Positions 9,343 to 18,955 of a stretch of 64,000 nucleotides of DNA are shown piece after piece. The translations under genes were made by a program, and so were the position numbers. How positions within the stretch are numbered: position 1 is the stretch's first letter; each line of letters begins with the position of its first letter. The notes under the pieces are model-generated. The model saw only the letters and a list, made by a program, of their open reading frames with translations, made no database searches and was not told where the DNA came from. The stretch covers positions 1,550,001-1,614,000 of the forward strand of contig NZ_CP087968.1 in assembly GCF_024703895.1 (NCBI RefSeq). Reading direction: 5' to 3'. Source of the stretch: Nocardioides sp. B-3. Its GTDB lineage: Bacteria; Actinomycetota; Actinomycetes; Propionibacteriales; Nocardioidaceae.

Positions 9343-10491
9343 ATGAGCCGAGAGATCTACGACGAGGACCACGAGGCGTTCCGCGCCTCCGTCAAGGAAT
9401 TCCCGGACCGCGAGGTCATCCCCCACCCGGACGACTACGCCGCGGGCCACGGGCTCTCGCGCGAGTTCTGGCTGGCAGCAGGCAAGCAGGGCTTCCCGGG
9501 CCTCGAGATCCCCGAGGAGTTCGGCGGCTCCGAGGCCGGCGACTACCGCTTCAACGCGGTGCTCACCGAGGAGCTCGCCAAGGTCAACATGACCCTGCCC
9601 TCGTGCGTGGGCATCCACGCCGACATCGTCGCGCCCTACCTCGTGCACCTGACCAACGACGAGCAGAAGGCGCGCTGGCTGCCGAAGTTCTGCTCCGGCG
9701 AGCTGCTGACCGCGATCGGCATGACCGAGCCCGGCGGCGGTTCCGATCTCGCCAACCTGAAGACCACCGCCGTCCGTGACGGCGACGACTGGATCATCAA
9801 CGGCTCCAAGACCTTCATCACCAACGGTGGCAGCGCCGACCTCGTCGTCGTGGCCGCGCGCACCAGCCCGGAGAAGAAGGCCAAGGGCATCTCGCTCTTC
9901 GGCGTCGACACCTCGCTGGCCGGCTTCTCCGTCGGCCGCGTGCTCGACAAGGTCGGCCGGGACGAGTCCGACACCGCCGAGCTGTCCTTCGAGGACGTGC
10001 GCGTCAGCAACGCCGACCTCATCGGCCCGCTCGACACCGGCTTCATCTCGATGATGCAGTTCCTGCCGCAGGAGCGCCTCGGCTCGGCGATCACCAACCT
10101 CGCGCACGCCAAGCAGATCCTCGAGGAGACGATCACCTACGCCAAGGAGCGCCGGGCCTTCGGCCAGCCGATCGGCAACTTCCAGCACAACTCCTTCCTG
10201 ATGGCCGAGCTCGTCACCCAGATCGAGGTGACCGAGGCCTACGTCGACCAGTGCGTCCTCAAGCACACCCGCAGCGAGCTCACCGCGGTCGATGCAGCGA
10301 AGGCGAAGTGGTGGACCTCGCAGGTCCAGAACGAGGTCCTCGACCACTGCGTCCAGCTGCACGGCGGCTACGGCTACATGAACGAATACCGGGTGGCTCG
10401 CGCCCGGCGCGACGCCCGCGTCTCGAAGATCTGGGCCGGGTCCAACGAGATCATGAAGATGCTGATCGGGCGTGACCTCGGGTTCAAGTGA
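9343..10491 (+). CDS. Acyl-CoA dehydrogenase (long-chain type)
   Basis: This intact 382-residue flavoprotein catalyses the first dehydrogenation of acyl-CoA in beta-oxidation, passing electrons to ETF. Signatures include TAIGMTEPGGGSDLANLKTTA (FAD/substrate loop), GSKTFITNGG, RRAFGQPIGNFQ and VQLHGGYGYMNEYRVARARRDARVSKIWAGSNEIM. The MCAD catalytic Glu position (YEGT) reads WAGS here, as in LCAD-type enzymes that carry the base elsewhere. ATG 9343 follows TTGGAGGC. The stop overlaps the GTG of the next gene. It has no frame shift, unlike most neighbours. Chain-length specificity is uncertain. Confidence 0.92.
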   Translation: MSREIYDEDHEAFRASVKEFPDREVIPHPDDYAAGHGLSREFWLAAGKQGFPGLEIPEEFGGSEAGDYRFNAVLTEELAKVNMTLPSCVGIHADIVAPYLVHLTNDEQKARWLPKFCSGELLTAIGMTEPGGGSDLANLKTTAVRDGDDWIINGSKTFITNGGSADLVVVAARTSPEKKAKGISLFGVDTSLAGFSVGRVLDKVGRDESDTAELSFEDVRVSNADLIGPLDTGFISMMQFLPQERLGSAITNLAHAKQILEETITYAKERRAFGQPIGNFQHNSFLMAELVTQIEVTEAYVDQCVLKHTRSELTAVDAAKAKWWTSQVQNEVLDHCVQLHGGYGYMNEYRVARARRDARVSKIWAGSNEIMKMLIGRDLGFK

Positions 10492-11030
10492 GCCGGATGT
10501 TCGTGGCGGTCGTCCCGCCTGAGGAGGCCGTCGAGGACCTCGACGACTTCCTCTCCGTACGGCGAAGCGCCGGCGAGTTCAGGTGGACGCTGCCCGACCA
10601 GTGGCACGTGACGCTCGCGTTCGCCGCACACGTTCCGGACCGCGCTTCGACGAGCTGTGCGAGCGGCTGGAGTCCGTGGGCGAGCGGCAGGCGCCGTACG
10701 ACACGAGGATCGGCGGTGGCGGCGCGTTCCCGCACCCGGATGCTGCGCGTGTGCTCTTCGCGGGAGTGTCCGGGTCGTTCGAGGGTCTGTCGCGGGGTGC
10801 GCGCAACGCGCTGTCGACCAGCGGTGCCGCGGTCGACGGTCAACGCTTCCACCCCCACCTGACACTCGCCCGGCTGGGGCGACCGGCCAACGTGACGAAG
10901 TGGGTGCGGCTGCTCGACGCCTACTCCGGGCCGACGTGGTCGGTGTCCGAGCTGGCACTCGTCGAGTCGCACCTCGGCGAAGGGCCGAGCAAGCGACCGC
11001 GCCACGAGGTGCGCGCGACCTTCCCCCTAG
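10488..11030 (+). CDS. thpR: RNA 2',3'-cyclic phosphodiesterase (2H family)
   Basis: A member of the 2'-5' RNA ligase / ThpR family, which opens 2',3'-cyclic phosphates on RNA. Both catalytic HxTx motifs are visible: HVTLAF near residue 40 and HLTLAR near residue 125. GTG 10488 overlaps the acyl-CoA dehydrogenase stop. A base is lost near 10640. Near 11024 a run of five C probably hides one extra base: without it the gene ends at TAG 11028-11030 after RATFP, whereas as read it continues to 11077. About 180 residues, normal for the family. Confidence 0.8.
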
Positions 11031-11081
11031 CCCAGCCTCACCTTCGTTGCGGGAGTGATGGGCGCGGGGAAGGCTAGGAGC

Positions 11082-11819
11082 ATGAGCAGCCCGGAGATCG
11101 GCACGGACTCGGACCCGCAGCACTGGCACGAGCAGACCGATGCTGGCAACGGCAACCGGCTCAACGCGTTGCGCGCCGCGGTCCCGGGCGCCAACGACGG
11201 CATCGTCTCCACCGCCGGCATCGTGATGGGCGTCGCCGGCGCGACCAGCGACCGGACGACCATCCTGATCGCGGGCGTCGCCGGTCTGGTCGCAGGCGCG
11301 ATGAGCATGGGGACGGGTGAGTACGTCTCGGTCAGCACCCAGCGCGACTCCGAGAAGTCCATCCTGCGGCTCGAGGCCGAGGAGCTCGAGGCGATGCCGG
11401 AGACGGAGCAGCGCGAGCTGGCGAAGATGTACGAGGAGAAGGGGCTCGACGCCGCGCTCGCCGAGCAGGTCGCGGCCCAGCTGACCGCGCACGACGCGTT
11501 GGCGGCGCACGCCGACATCGAGTTCGGCATCGACCCCGACGAGCTGACCAACCCCCGGCACGCCGCGTGGGCCTCGATGATCGCGTTCACCCTCGGCGCC
11601 CTGCTGCCCCTGCTGTGCGTCGTGCTCGTGCCGGCCGACGCGCGGATCGTGATCACCGTGCTGGCAGTGGTACTGGCCCCGGCCCTCACCGGATTCGTGA
11701 GTGCCCGACTGAGCCTCAGCCCCCGGCTCCGCGCGATCCTGCGCAACGTGATCGGCGGGCTCCTCGCGATGGGCGTGACCTACCTGATCGGCTCCCCGGT
11801 CGGGATGGGGATCGGCTGA
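11082..11819 (+). CDS. VIT1/CCC1 family metal transporter
   Basis: An intact 245-residue membrane protein of the vacuolar iron transporter family, which moves Fe2+ or Mn2+, usually out of the cytosol. Hallmarks are the N-terminal PGANDGIVSTAGIVMGVAGAT, a second helix ending AMSMGTGEYVSVSTQRDSE, an acidic cytosolic metal-binding stretch (EAEELEAMPETEQRELAKMYEEKGL), and three C-terminal helices (LGALLPLLCVVLV; ITVLAVVLAPALTGFV; IGGLLAMGVTYLIG). ATG 11082 is chosen over 11055 because a GGGGAAGG ribosome site lies upstream. The substrate cannot be separated between iron and manganese from sequence. Confidence 0.88.
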   Translation: MSSPEIGTDSDPQHWHEQTDAGNGNRLNALRAAVPGANDGIVSTAGIVMGVAGATSDRTTILIAGVAGLVAGAMSMGTGEYVSVSTQRDSEKSILRLEAEELEAMPETEQRELAKMYEEKGLDAALAEQVAAQLTAHDALAAHADIEFGIDPDELTNPRHAAWASMIAFTLGALLPLLCVVLVPADARIVITVLAVVLAPALTGFVSARLSLSPRLRAILRNVIGGLLAMGVTYLIGSPVGMGIG

Positions 11820-11821
11820 GG

Positions 11822-12841
11822 CTACGCCGGCGAGGGGGCCGGGCCGCTCGACGACCGCAGCACCAGCTCGGGCTTGAAGAGATACTCCTTGAACGGGATC
11901 GGCTGTCCGTCGATCGCGTCGGCGAGCGCTTGTACGGCGGCGGCGCCCATGCCCTGCACGGGCTGTCGCACCGTGGTCAGCGGCGGGTCGAGGAACCCCA
12001 TCAGGTTGGAGTCGTCGAAGCCGATCACCGACACGTCGCCCGGCACGTCGAGGCCGCGCTCGCGAGCCGCTCGGATCGCGCCGAGCGCCATCAGGTCGGA
12101 CGCGCACACGACGGCCGTCGCCCCCCGGTCGAAGAGCGAGTCGGCCGCCGTGGCACCGCCCTCGACCGTGAAGAGCCCGTCCTCGATCCAGGACGCGGCG
12201 TCCGCCTCGTCGAGCGTCAGCGTGGACCGAAGGGCCTTCACGAATCCGGTCCGCTTGCGGGCCGAGGGCATGTAGCGCCCCGGGCCGGTGGCGAGCCCGA
12301 TCTTCGTGTGGCCGAGCTGCGCGAGGTAGCCGACGGCCAGCGTCATGGCCTCCGCGTCGTCGGTGGACAGGAAGGGCGCGGCCAGCCCGGCGGCGTACCC
12401 GTTGATGAACACGATCGGCATCCCGCGGTCGATCAGCGACTGGTAGCGGGTGTGGTCCCCCGTGGAGTCGGCATGGCGGCCGGACACGAAGATGATCCCG
12501 GCGACGCCGTGGTCGAGCAGCGACTCGACGTACTCGTCCTCGGAGATGCCGCCCGGGGACTGCGTGCAGAGCACCGGGGTGAAGCGGCGCCCGGCCAGCG
12601 CGTCCTCGATGACCTGCGCGAACGCCGGGAAGATCGGGTTCTCCAGCTCGGGGACGACCAGACCGACCGGGCCTGCCGAACGCCTTCGCAGCTTGTGCGG
12701 GCGCTCGTAGCCGAGCACGTCGAGGGCGGTGAGGACGGCGGAGCGGGCGGTGTCGCTGACGCCGGGCTTGTCGTTGAGGACCCGGCTGACCGTGGCCTCA
12801 CTGACGCCGGCCGACGCGGCGATCTGGGCGAGGGTGGCCAT
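11822..12841 (-). CDS. LacI family transcriptional regulator
   Basis: An N-terminal LacI helix-turn-helix (TLAQIAASAGVSEATVSRVLN) and hinge precede a periplasmic-binding-like effector domain (GPVGLVVPELENPIFPAFAQVIEDAL ... VVCASDLMALGAIRAARERGLDVPGDVSVIGFDD). It is divergent from, and adjacent to, the ABC sugar operon, which it most likely represses until an oligosaccharide binds. I start at ATG 12841 just before the HTH; an upstream ATG (12895) would add 18 residues. The gene is intact, 339 residues. An inverted repeat with TGCAAGG/CCTTGCA arms lies 30 bp upstream. Confidence 0.87.
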   Translation of the reverse strand: MATLAQIAASAGVSEATVSRVLNDKPGVSDTARSAVLTALDVLGYERPHKLRRRSAGPVGLVVPELENPIFPAFAQVIEDALAGRRFTPVLCTQSPGGISEDEYVESLLDHGVAGIIFVSGRHADSTGDHTRYQSLIDRGMPIVFINGYAAGLAAPFLSTDDAEAMTLAVGYLAQLGHTKIGLATGPGRYMPSARKRTGFVKALRSTLTLDEADAASWIEDGLFTVEGGATAADSLFDRGATAVVCASDLMALGAIRAARERGLDVPGDVSVIGFDDSNLMGFLDPPLTTVRQPVQGMGAAAVQALADAIDGQPIPFKEYLFKPELVLRSSSGPAPSPA

Positions 12842-12871
12842 GGCCGTATGAAAGCGCATCGGCAGCGATCC

Positions 12872-12894
12872 TGCAAGGTCTTCCATTCCTTGCA
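12872..12894. promoter_or_regulatory. Candidate LacI-family operator
   Basis: TGCAAGG (12872-12878) and CCTTGCA (12888-12894) form a perfect 7-bp inverted repeat with a 9-base centre. It lies between the divergent LacI and sugar-binding-protein genes; a further TTGC half-site follows at ~12900. The position suits control of both promoters. Confidence 0.4.
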
Positions 12895-12962
12895 ACCTCT
12901 TGCTAATCTCCGGTGACCCTCGTCACAGCGACCCCGCCGTGACCCAAGCTCAAGGAGCACAC

Positions 12963-14263
12963 ATGCGCCGCACCATGCCCGGCATCGCCGGCATCGCCGC
13001 GCTCTCGCACTCGTCCTCGCCGCGTGCGGCAACGACTCGGGCGACAGCGACACGGACACCGACACCAACCCCGACTCGACCTCCATGCAGGCCGAGCTGA
13101 CCCGGTGGGACACCTCCGACGCCACCAACGAGGCGCCGACCTACAAGGCCCTCATCGCGAAGTTCAACGAGGAATACCCCCGACATCAAGATCAACTACC
13201 AGTCGGTCCCGTTCGGTGACGCCCGGGGCAAGTTCAAGACCGCCGCCGACACCGGCGCGGGCGCCCCCGACATCCTGCGTGCCGAGGTCGCCCGGGTGCC
13301 CGAGTTCGCCTCGCTCGGCTACCTCTACGCCCTCGACGGGACCGAGTTGCTCGAGGACAACACGTTCCTTGAGACCCCGCTCTCGAGCAACGTGTTCGAC
13401 AGGCAAGACCTACGGCGTTCCGCAGGTCACCGACACCCTCGGCCTGATGTACAACAAATCCCTCTTCGACAAGGCCGGCATCGACTCACCGCCGGCCACG
13501 TGGGACGAGGTCGTCGAGGCGGCCAAGCTGCTCAAGAGCAAGGCCAAGGTCGACGGCCTCTACATCAACAACGGCGGCTACTTCACGCTGCCGTTCATCT
13601 ACGGCGAGGGCGGCGACCCGGTCGACGTCGAGGCCCGGGAGATCCCGGTCAACTCCGACGCCAACGTCGCTGGCATGCAGACCGCACAGGACCTGATCGC
13701 GTCGGGTGCCGCCGTCACGGCCGACCAGACGGTCACCTACGACACGATGATGACCTCCTTCAAGGAGGGCAAGGTCGGCATGATCATCAACGGCCCGTGG
13801 GAGACGGCCGCCGTCTCAGGACGACCCGAACTTCGGTGGCTTCGAGAACCCGGGCATCGCCGCAGTTCCCGCCGGGTCCGCGGGCGCCGGTGCGCCCGTC
13901 GGTGGCCACAACTACGTGATCTACAGCGGGATGGACGAGGCCAAGGCCGACGCGGCGATCGCGTTCGTCAAGTTCATGTCGTCCGCAGAGTCGCAGGCCT
14001 TCGCAGCCGAAGAGCTCGGCGTGCTCCCCGCCAACGAGGCTGCCTACGACCTCGTCGCGGACAACGAGCGGGTGCTGGCACGGAAGCCGGCCCCGGACGT
14101 GGCGCACGCCCGGCCGTGGATCCCGGAGGGTGGCCTGTTCTTCACGCCGCTCGACAAGATGACCACCAAGATCCCGGTGGGCAAGGCCGACGTCAAGAAG
14201 ACGCTCGACGAGGCCGCGGCCGAGTTCAAGAGCGACGTCGTGCCGGACTACTCCGAGCAGTGA
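12963..14263 (+). CDS. ABC sugar transporter, extracellular solute-binding lipoprotein (MalE-like)
   Basis: This receptor catches a sugar outside the cell and delivers it to the permeases encoded next. The signal peptide ends in a lipobox (LALVLAACGND), so it is lipid anchored. Body motifs fit the MalE group: PEFASLGYLYALDGTELL, TDTLGLMYNKSLFDKAGI, TWDEVVEAAKLLKSK, MIINGPWE, AFVKFMSSAESQ and the C-terminal PVGKADVKKTLDEAAAEFKS. AAGGAG stands six bases before ATG 12963. Shifts near 13000, 13180, 13400 and 13815 split it. Maltose or maltodextrin is the likely ligand by analogy with the neighbours, not proven. Confidence 0.85.
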
Positions 14264-14352
14264 CGCCTGAAGCCCGCGAGGGTCGGGACTGGTCTCGGCC
14301 CTCGCGGTTCCCCGCCGGAACCGCAACACACCACGTGGAGGAGCGCTCCCAC

Positions 14353-15372
14353 ATGAGCGAAGCAGTGGCCCGGGCGCCCGCACCGACAGACCCCGGAACG
14401 CCGCCCCCGGGCGTGAGGGTCGCCTGCGGCGACTGTTCGACAAGAACTGGTACGCGTGGGCGATGGTCCTGCCCACGGTGCTCGTCCTCGCCGTACTTGT
14501 GATGTTCCCGCTGGTCCAGGGGCGTCTACCAATCGCTGACCGACCTCAACGAGCAGAACAAGGACGCGATCGTCTGCACCAAGACGCTCGGCGGTGGCGA
14601 GGACTGCAAGGACAACCCGGACAAGGCGCAGTTCGTCGGCCTCGACAACTACATCGACATCCTCAGCGGCGATCGCGGCGAGTTCTGGCTGATGTTCGTC
14701 AACACCATCGTGTGGACGCTGGCGTGCGTGTTCTTCCACTACACGATCGGGTTGGGCCTCGCGGTGATGCTCAACCGCAAGTTCAGGGGGCGAAGCCTCT
14801 ATCGCGTGCTGCTGATCGTCCCGTGGGCCGTGCCCGCGTTCGTGAGCGCCTTCGCGTGGAAGTTCATCTTCAATCCCGACCGCGGCCTGTTCAATGCCGC
14901 GCTGCAGGCGATCGGATTCGAGCCGGTCGCTCGGTTCGAGCACCGCTGGACGGCGATGTTCGCCGCCATCTGCACCAACATCTGGCTCGGCGTCCCCTTC
15001 ATGATGGTGGCGATCCTCGGGGGCCTGCAGTCCATCCCCGCCGAGCTCTACGAAGCAGCCGAGATGGACGGCGCGACGCCCCGGCAGCGGTTCGTCAACG
15101 TCACCCTGCCCGGCCTGCGACCGGTCTCCTCGACGGTGATCCTGCTCGGCACGATCTGGACGTTCAACATGTTCCCGATCATCTACTTCGTCACCGGCGG
15201 CCAGCCCGCAGGTGAGACCGAGATCCTCGTGACCGGCGCCTACCGCGCCGCCTTCGAGAGCATCCGCAACTACTCGCTCGCCGCGACGTACGGCGTGCTC
15301 ATCCTGTCGATGCTCATGGTGTACGCCGCGGTGTACCGCCGGGTACTCAAGGCCCGGGGAGAGGTGTTCTGA
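14353..15372 (+). CDS. ABC sugar transporter permease (MalF-like)
   Basis: An inner-membrane permease with several hydrophobic segments (MVLPTVLVLAVLVMFPLVQG; FFHYTIGLGLAVML; VLLIVPWAVPAFVSAFAWKFIF) and the ABC-permease EAA loop EAAEMDGATPRQRFVNVTLPGL, which docks on the ATPase. A long loop after the first helix (LNEQNKDAIVCTKTLGGGEDCKDNPDKAQ) is typical of MalF-type proteins. GAGGAGCG precedes ATG 14353. Shifts fall near 14415 and 14520. The stop overlaps the next ATG (TGATG). Confidence 0.86.
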
Positions 15373-16241
15373 TGTCGACCATCACCGACCCCAAGCCGAT
15401 GCGACGCGGGCGTGAGGACCGCTCACCACTGGCCTCGCTCGCGCTGCACTCCTCCCTGCTGGTCGCGGTGTTCATCGCGCTCTTCCCCGTGGTGTGGGTG
15501 CTCCTGTCGTCGCTGAAGGAGAAGGCCTACATCCAGCGGTCCGAGATCAAGCTGATCGACCACCCGACGCTCGACAACTACCGCAACGTCCTGACCGAGA
15601 CGAGCTTCCCGACGTGGTTCCTCAACTCGGTGATCGTGGCGGCCTTCACGATGGTGATCGGCATCGCGATGTCAGCGACCTGCGGCTACGCCCTGAGTCG
15701 CTTCAACTTCGCGGGCAAACGCGGCCTCATGTGGGTCTTCCTGATCACCCAGATGTTCCCGGTGGCGATCCTGATCGTTCCGATCTACACCATCATGGCG
15801 AAGCTCGGGCTCATCGACACGAAGGCGTCGCTGATCATCGCCTACTGCACCGTGGCGGTCCCGTTCTGCGCCCGGATGCTCCGCGGCTACTTCGACACCA
15901 TCCCGCGCGAGCTCGACGAGGCGGCAGCGCTGGACGGGCTCGGACCCTTCGGCACCTTCTACCGCGTGATCCTGCCGCTCGCCCGCCCCGGGCTGGCCGT
16001 CACGGCGTTCTACACGTTCCTGACTGCACGGGGTGAGGTCGCCTACGCGATCGCGTTCATGCAGTCGGACAGCCACCAGACGCTCGGTTCGGGACTCCAG
16101 CAGTTCGTGCCGCGCTTCAACCCCCAGTGGGACCTGCTCACCGCCGGCGCCGTGCTGATCATGCTGCCGGCAGCCGTCGTCTTCTTCTTCGCCCAAAAGC
16201 ACACGGTTGCCGGCCTCACCGCCGGCGGCACGAAGGGATAA
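15372..16241 (+). CDS. ABC sugar transporter permease (MalG-like)
   Basis: An intact 289-residue second permease with six hydrophobic segments, from LLVAVFIALFPVVWVLLSSL to AGAVLIMLPAAVVFFFAQK, and the EAA loop EAAALDGLGPFGTFYRVILPLARPG. It pairs with the preceding permease to form the transmembrane channel. Its ATG overlaps the stop of malF-like, so the two are coupled; the ATPase follows after 10 bases. Confidence 0.9.
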   Translation: MSTITDPKPMRRGREDRSPLASLALHSSLLVAVFIALFPVVWVLLSSLKEKAYIQRSEIKLIDHPTLDNYRNVLTETSFPTWFLNSVIVAAFTMVIGIAMSATCGYALSRFNFAGKRGLMWVFLITQMFPVAILIVPIYTIMAKLGLIDTKASLIIAYCTVAVPFCARMLRGYFDTIPRELDEAAALDGLGPFGTFYRVILPLARPGLAVTAFYTFLTARGEVAYAIAFMQSDSHQTLGSGLQQFVPRFNPQWDLLTAGAVLIMLPAAVVFFFAQKHTVAGLTAGGTKG

Positions 16242-16251
16242 GGAACTCCCG

Positions 16252-17349
16252 ATGACCACCAACGTCACGTTCGACAAGGCCACCCGGATCTACCCCGGCA
16301 GCACCGAGCCGGCCGTCAGCGCGCTGGACCTCGAGGTCCACCCGGGCGAGTTCCTCGTGCTGGTAGGGCCCTCGGGCTCAGGGCAAGTCCACGGCGCTGC
16401 GCATGCTCGCGGGCCTCGAGGACGTCAACGAGGGCCGCATCCTGATCGGCGACAAGGACGTCACCCACCTGCGTCCGAAGGACCGCGACATCGCGATGGT
16501 GTTCCAGAACTACGCGCTCTACCCGCACATGAGCGTCGGCGAGAACATGGGCTTCGCGCTCAAGATCGCGGGCTCGCCGAAGGCCGACATCCAGGCGCGT
16601 GCTCGAGGCGGCCAAGATCCTCGACCTCGAGCCCTACCTCGAGCGCAAGCCCAAGGCGCTCTCCGGCGGCCAGCGACAGCGCGTCGCGATGGGCCGTGCG
16701 ATCGTGCGCCAGCCGCAGGTGTTCCTGATGGACGAGCCGCTGTCCAACCTCGACGCCAAGCTCCGCGTCTCGACGCGCACCCAGATCGCTTCGCTCCAGC
16801 GACGCCCTGGACACGACCACCGTCTACGTCACCCACGACCGGGTCGAGGCGATGACGATGGGTGACCGCGTCGCCGTGCTCAAGGACGGGTTGCTGCAGC
16901 AGGTCGACACCCCGCTCGGGCTCTACGACAACCCGAAGAACGGCTTCGTCGCCGGCTTCATCGGCTCACCGGCCATGAACCTCGGCACCTTCACCGTCGC
17001 CGACGGCCACGCGCTGATCGGTGGCGCGAAGGTCCCGCTCCCCCGCTCGACCGTCGGTGCGATGAAGGGTACGCAGGTGCAGGTCGGCTTCCGGCCCGAG
17101 GCGCTCGAGCTCGCGTCCGAGGGCGACCCCGGCTCGTTCCCGGTCGAGGCACTGGTCATCGAGGAGCTCGGCTCGGATGCGTTCCTCTACGGCAACCTGA
17201 TCGGCGACGACCTTCGTGCCGACCACATCGTCGCGCGGATCGCCCCGCGTTCGGTGCCTGCCAAGGGCGCCACGGTGTGGTTCCGGATCGCGCCCGGTCG
17301 GATCCATGCCTTCGACGTCGAGTCCGGCGACGCGCTGCCGACGGACTGA
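16252..17349 (+). CDS. ABC sugar transporter ATPase (MsmX/UgpC/MalK type)
   Basis: Energises the import system. The Walker A ([11 protein letters not shown] after correcting an error at ~16383), Q-loop [17 protein letters not shown], signature [15 protein letters not shown] and Walker [17 protein letters not shown] are present. The usual THDQVEAMTMG reads [13 protein letters not shown]-terminal OB-type regulatory domain follows ([23 protein letters not shown]), typical of MalK/UgpC. Shifts near 16383, 16598 and 16800. It is the last gene of the operon; a strong hairpin begins at its stop codon. Confidence 0.87.
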
Positions 17350-17390
17350 GGGCGCCGTACGCCGCCGGGCTGGCCCTGCGGCGTACGCCC
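17350..17390 (+). terminator. Hairpin after the sugar ABC operon
   Basis: CGTACGCCGC (17356-17365) pairs perfectly with GCGGCGTACG (17378-17387), extended by flanking GGG/CCC. It begins one base after the ATPase stop. No U-run is seen, as is common for actinobacterial terminators. Confidence 0.7.
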
Positions 17391-17455
17391 TGACATAACG
17401 CGAACTGGGTGGGGAAGTCTTGCGCTTCTTGGGCGTTGTGCAACGGCCAAGATGT

Positions 17456-17487
17456 GTAGGAGTCCCCGCTTGAGCGGGGACTCCTAC
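17456..17487. terminator. Strong hairpin between convergent operons
   Basis: GTAGGAGTCCCCGC and GCGGGGACTCCTAC form a perfect 14-bp stem with a TTGA loop. It lies between the end of the sugar operon and the end of pntB and could stop transcription from both sides. Confidence 0.75.
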
Positions 17488-17502
17488 AGGCTCGAGCGCC
17501 GT

Positions 17503-18945
17503 CAGCTCAACGCGCGCACGATGTCCTCGACGCGGTCCTTGGCATCACCGAAGAGCATGCGCGAGTTCTCCTTGAAGAACAGCGGGTTCTGGACGCCGGC
17601 ATAGCCGGTCGCCATGGACCGCTTGAAGACGATGACGTCCTTGGCGTGCCAGACCTCAAGGACCGGCATGCCGGCGATCAGGGGAGCCCGGCTCCTCGAG
17701 GGCGGCCGGGTTGACGGTGTCGTTGGCGCCGATCACGAGCACGACATCGGTCTTGGCGAAGTCCTCGTTGATCTCGTCCATCTCGAGCACGATGTCGTAG
17801 GGGACCTTGGCCTCGGCGAGCAGCACGTTCATGTGGCCGGGCAGTCGGCCGGCGACCGGGTGGATGCCGAAGCGGACCTCGACGCCCTTGTCGCGCAGCT
17901 TCTTGGTGAGCTCGGCGACGGGGTACTGCGCCTGCGCGACCGCCATGCCGTAGCCCGGCGTGATGACAACGGACCGGGCGTCCGCGAGCAGCTCGGCGAC
18001 CTCGTCGGCCTGCACCTCGCGGTGGTCGCCGTAGTCGCGCGCCTCGCCGCTGACCGCACCGTCGGAGCCGAAGCCGCCGGCGATGACGCTGACGAACGAG
18101 CGGTTCATCGCCTTGCACATGATGTAGCTGAGGATCGCACCGGAGGAACCCACGAGGGAGCCGACGATGATCAGCAGGTCGTTGCTCAGCATGAAACCGG
18201 CGGCCGCGGCGGCCCAGCCGGAGTAGGAGTTGAGCATCGAGACCACGACCGGCATGTCGCCGCCGCCGATGGCCGCCACCGGGTGGAAGCCGAGCAGCAG
18301 CGCGAGCGCGGTCATGATGATCAACGGCACCGGGCCGAGGTCGCCCTCGACGGGCACGAACCACACCAGCAGCAGCGCCGAGGCGATCAGGATGCCGAGG
18401 TTGAGCAGGTGCCGGCCCGGCAGCGCGAGCGGCGTCGACTTCATCTTCGCGCTGAGCTTCAGGTAGGCCACGATCGAGCCGGTGAACGTCACGGCGCCGA
18501 TGAAGACGCCGATGAAGACCTCGACGTCGTGGATCGTGGCCAGCGAGCCCTCGAGGTGCTCTTCTGCGAGGTAGGAGTTGAAGCCCACCAGCACGGCGGC
18601 GATACCGACGAAGCTGTGCAGGATCGCCACCAGCTCCGGCATCCCGGTCATCTCGACCGTGCGGGCGCGCCGGGCGCCGATGACGGCACCGATCGCCATC
18701 GCGATGACGATGAGCACCAGCGTGAGTGCGAGCGGGCGCTGGTCGCCGTACTGACTGTTGCGGGCCGCCGGGACGAGGGTCGCGCCGAGCGCGAGGCCCA
18801 TGCCGGCCATGCCGAACTGGTTGCCGCGGCGCGCCGTCTCGTGCTTGGAGAGGCCGGCCAGCGCCGCGATGAAGAGGATCGCGGCGACGATGTAGGCGGC
18901 TCGGATCAGGCCGGGCAGTCGCTCGGAGGTCAGGAAGTCGGTCAT
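17503..18945 (-). CDS. pntB: NAD(P) transhydrogenase beta subunit
   Basis: PntB carries the NADP-binding domain and most membrane helices of the proton-translocating transhydrogenase, which couples the proton gradient to NADPH formation. Multiple hydrophobic helices in the first half give way to the soluble domain: [58 protein letters not shown] and, after a shift near 17690, [26 protein letters not shown]. The end VRALS at 17503 fits the family. ATG 18945 lies 11 bp after the pntA stop, so the genes form one operon. Confidence 0.92.
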
Positions 18946-18955
18946 GGGGAGGGGG

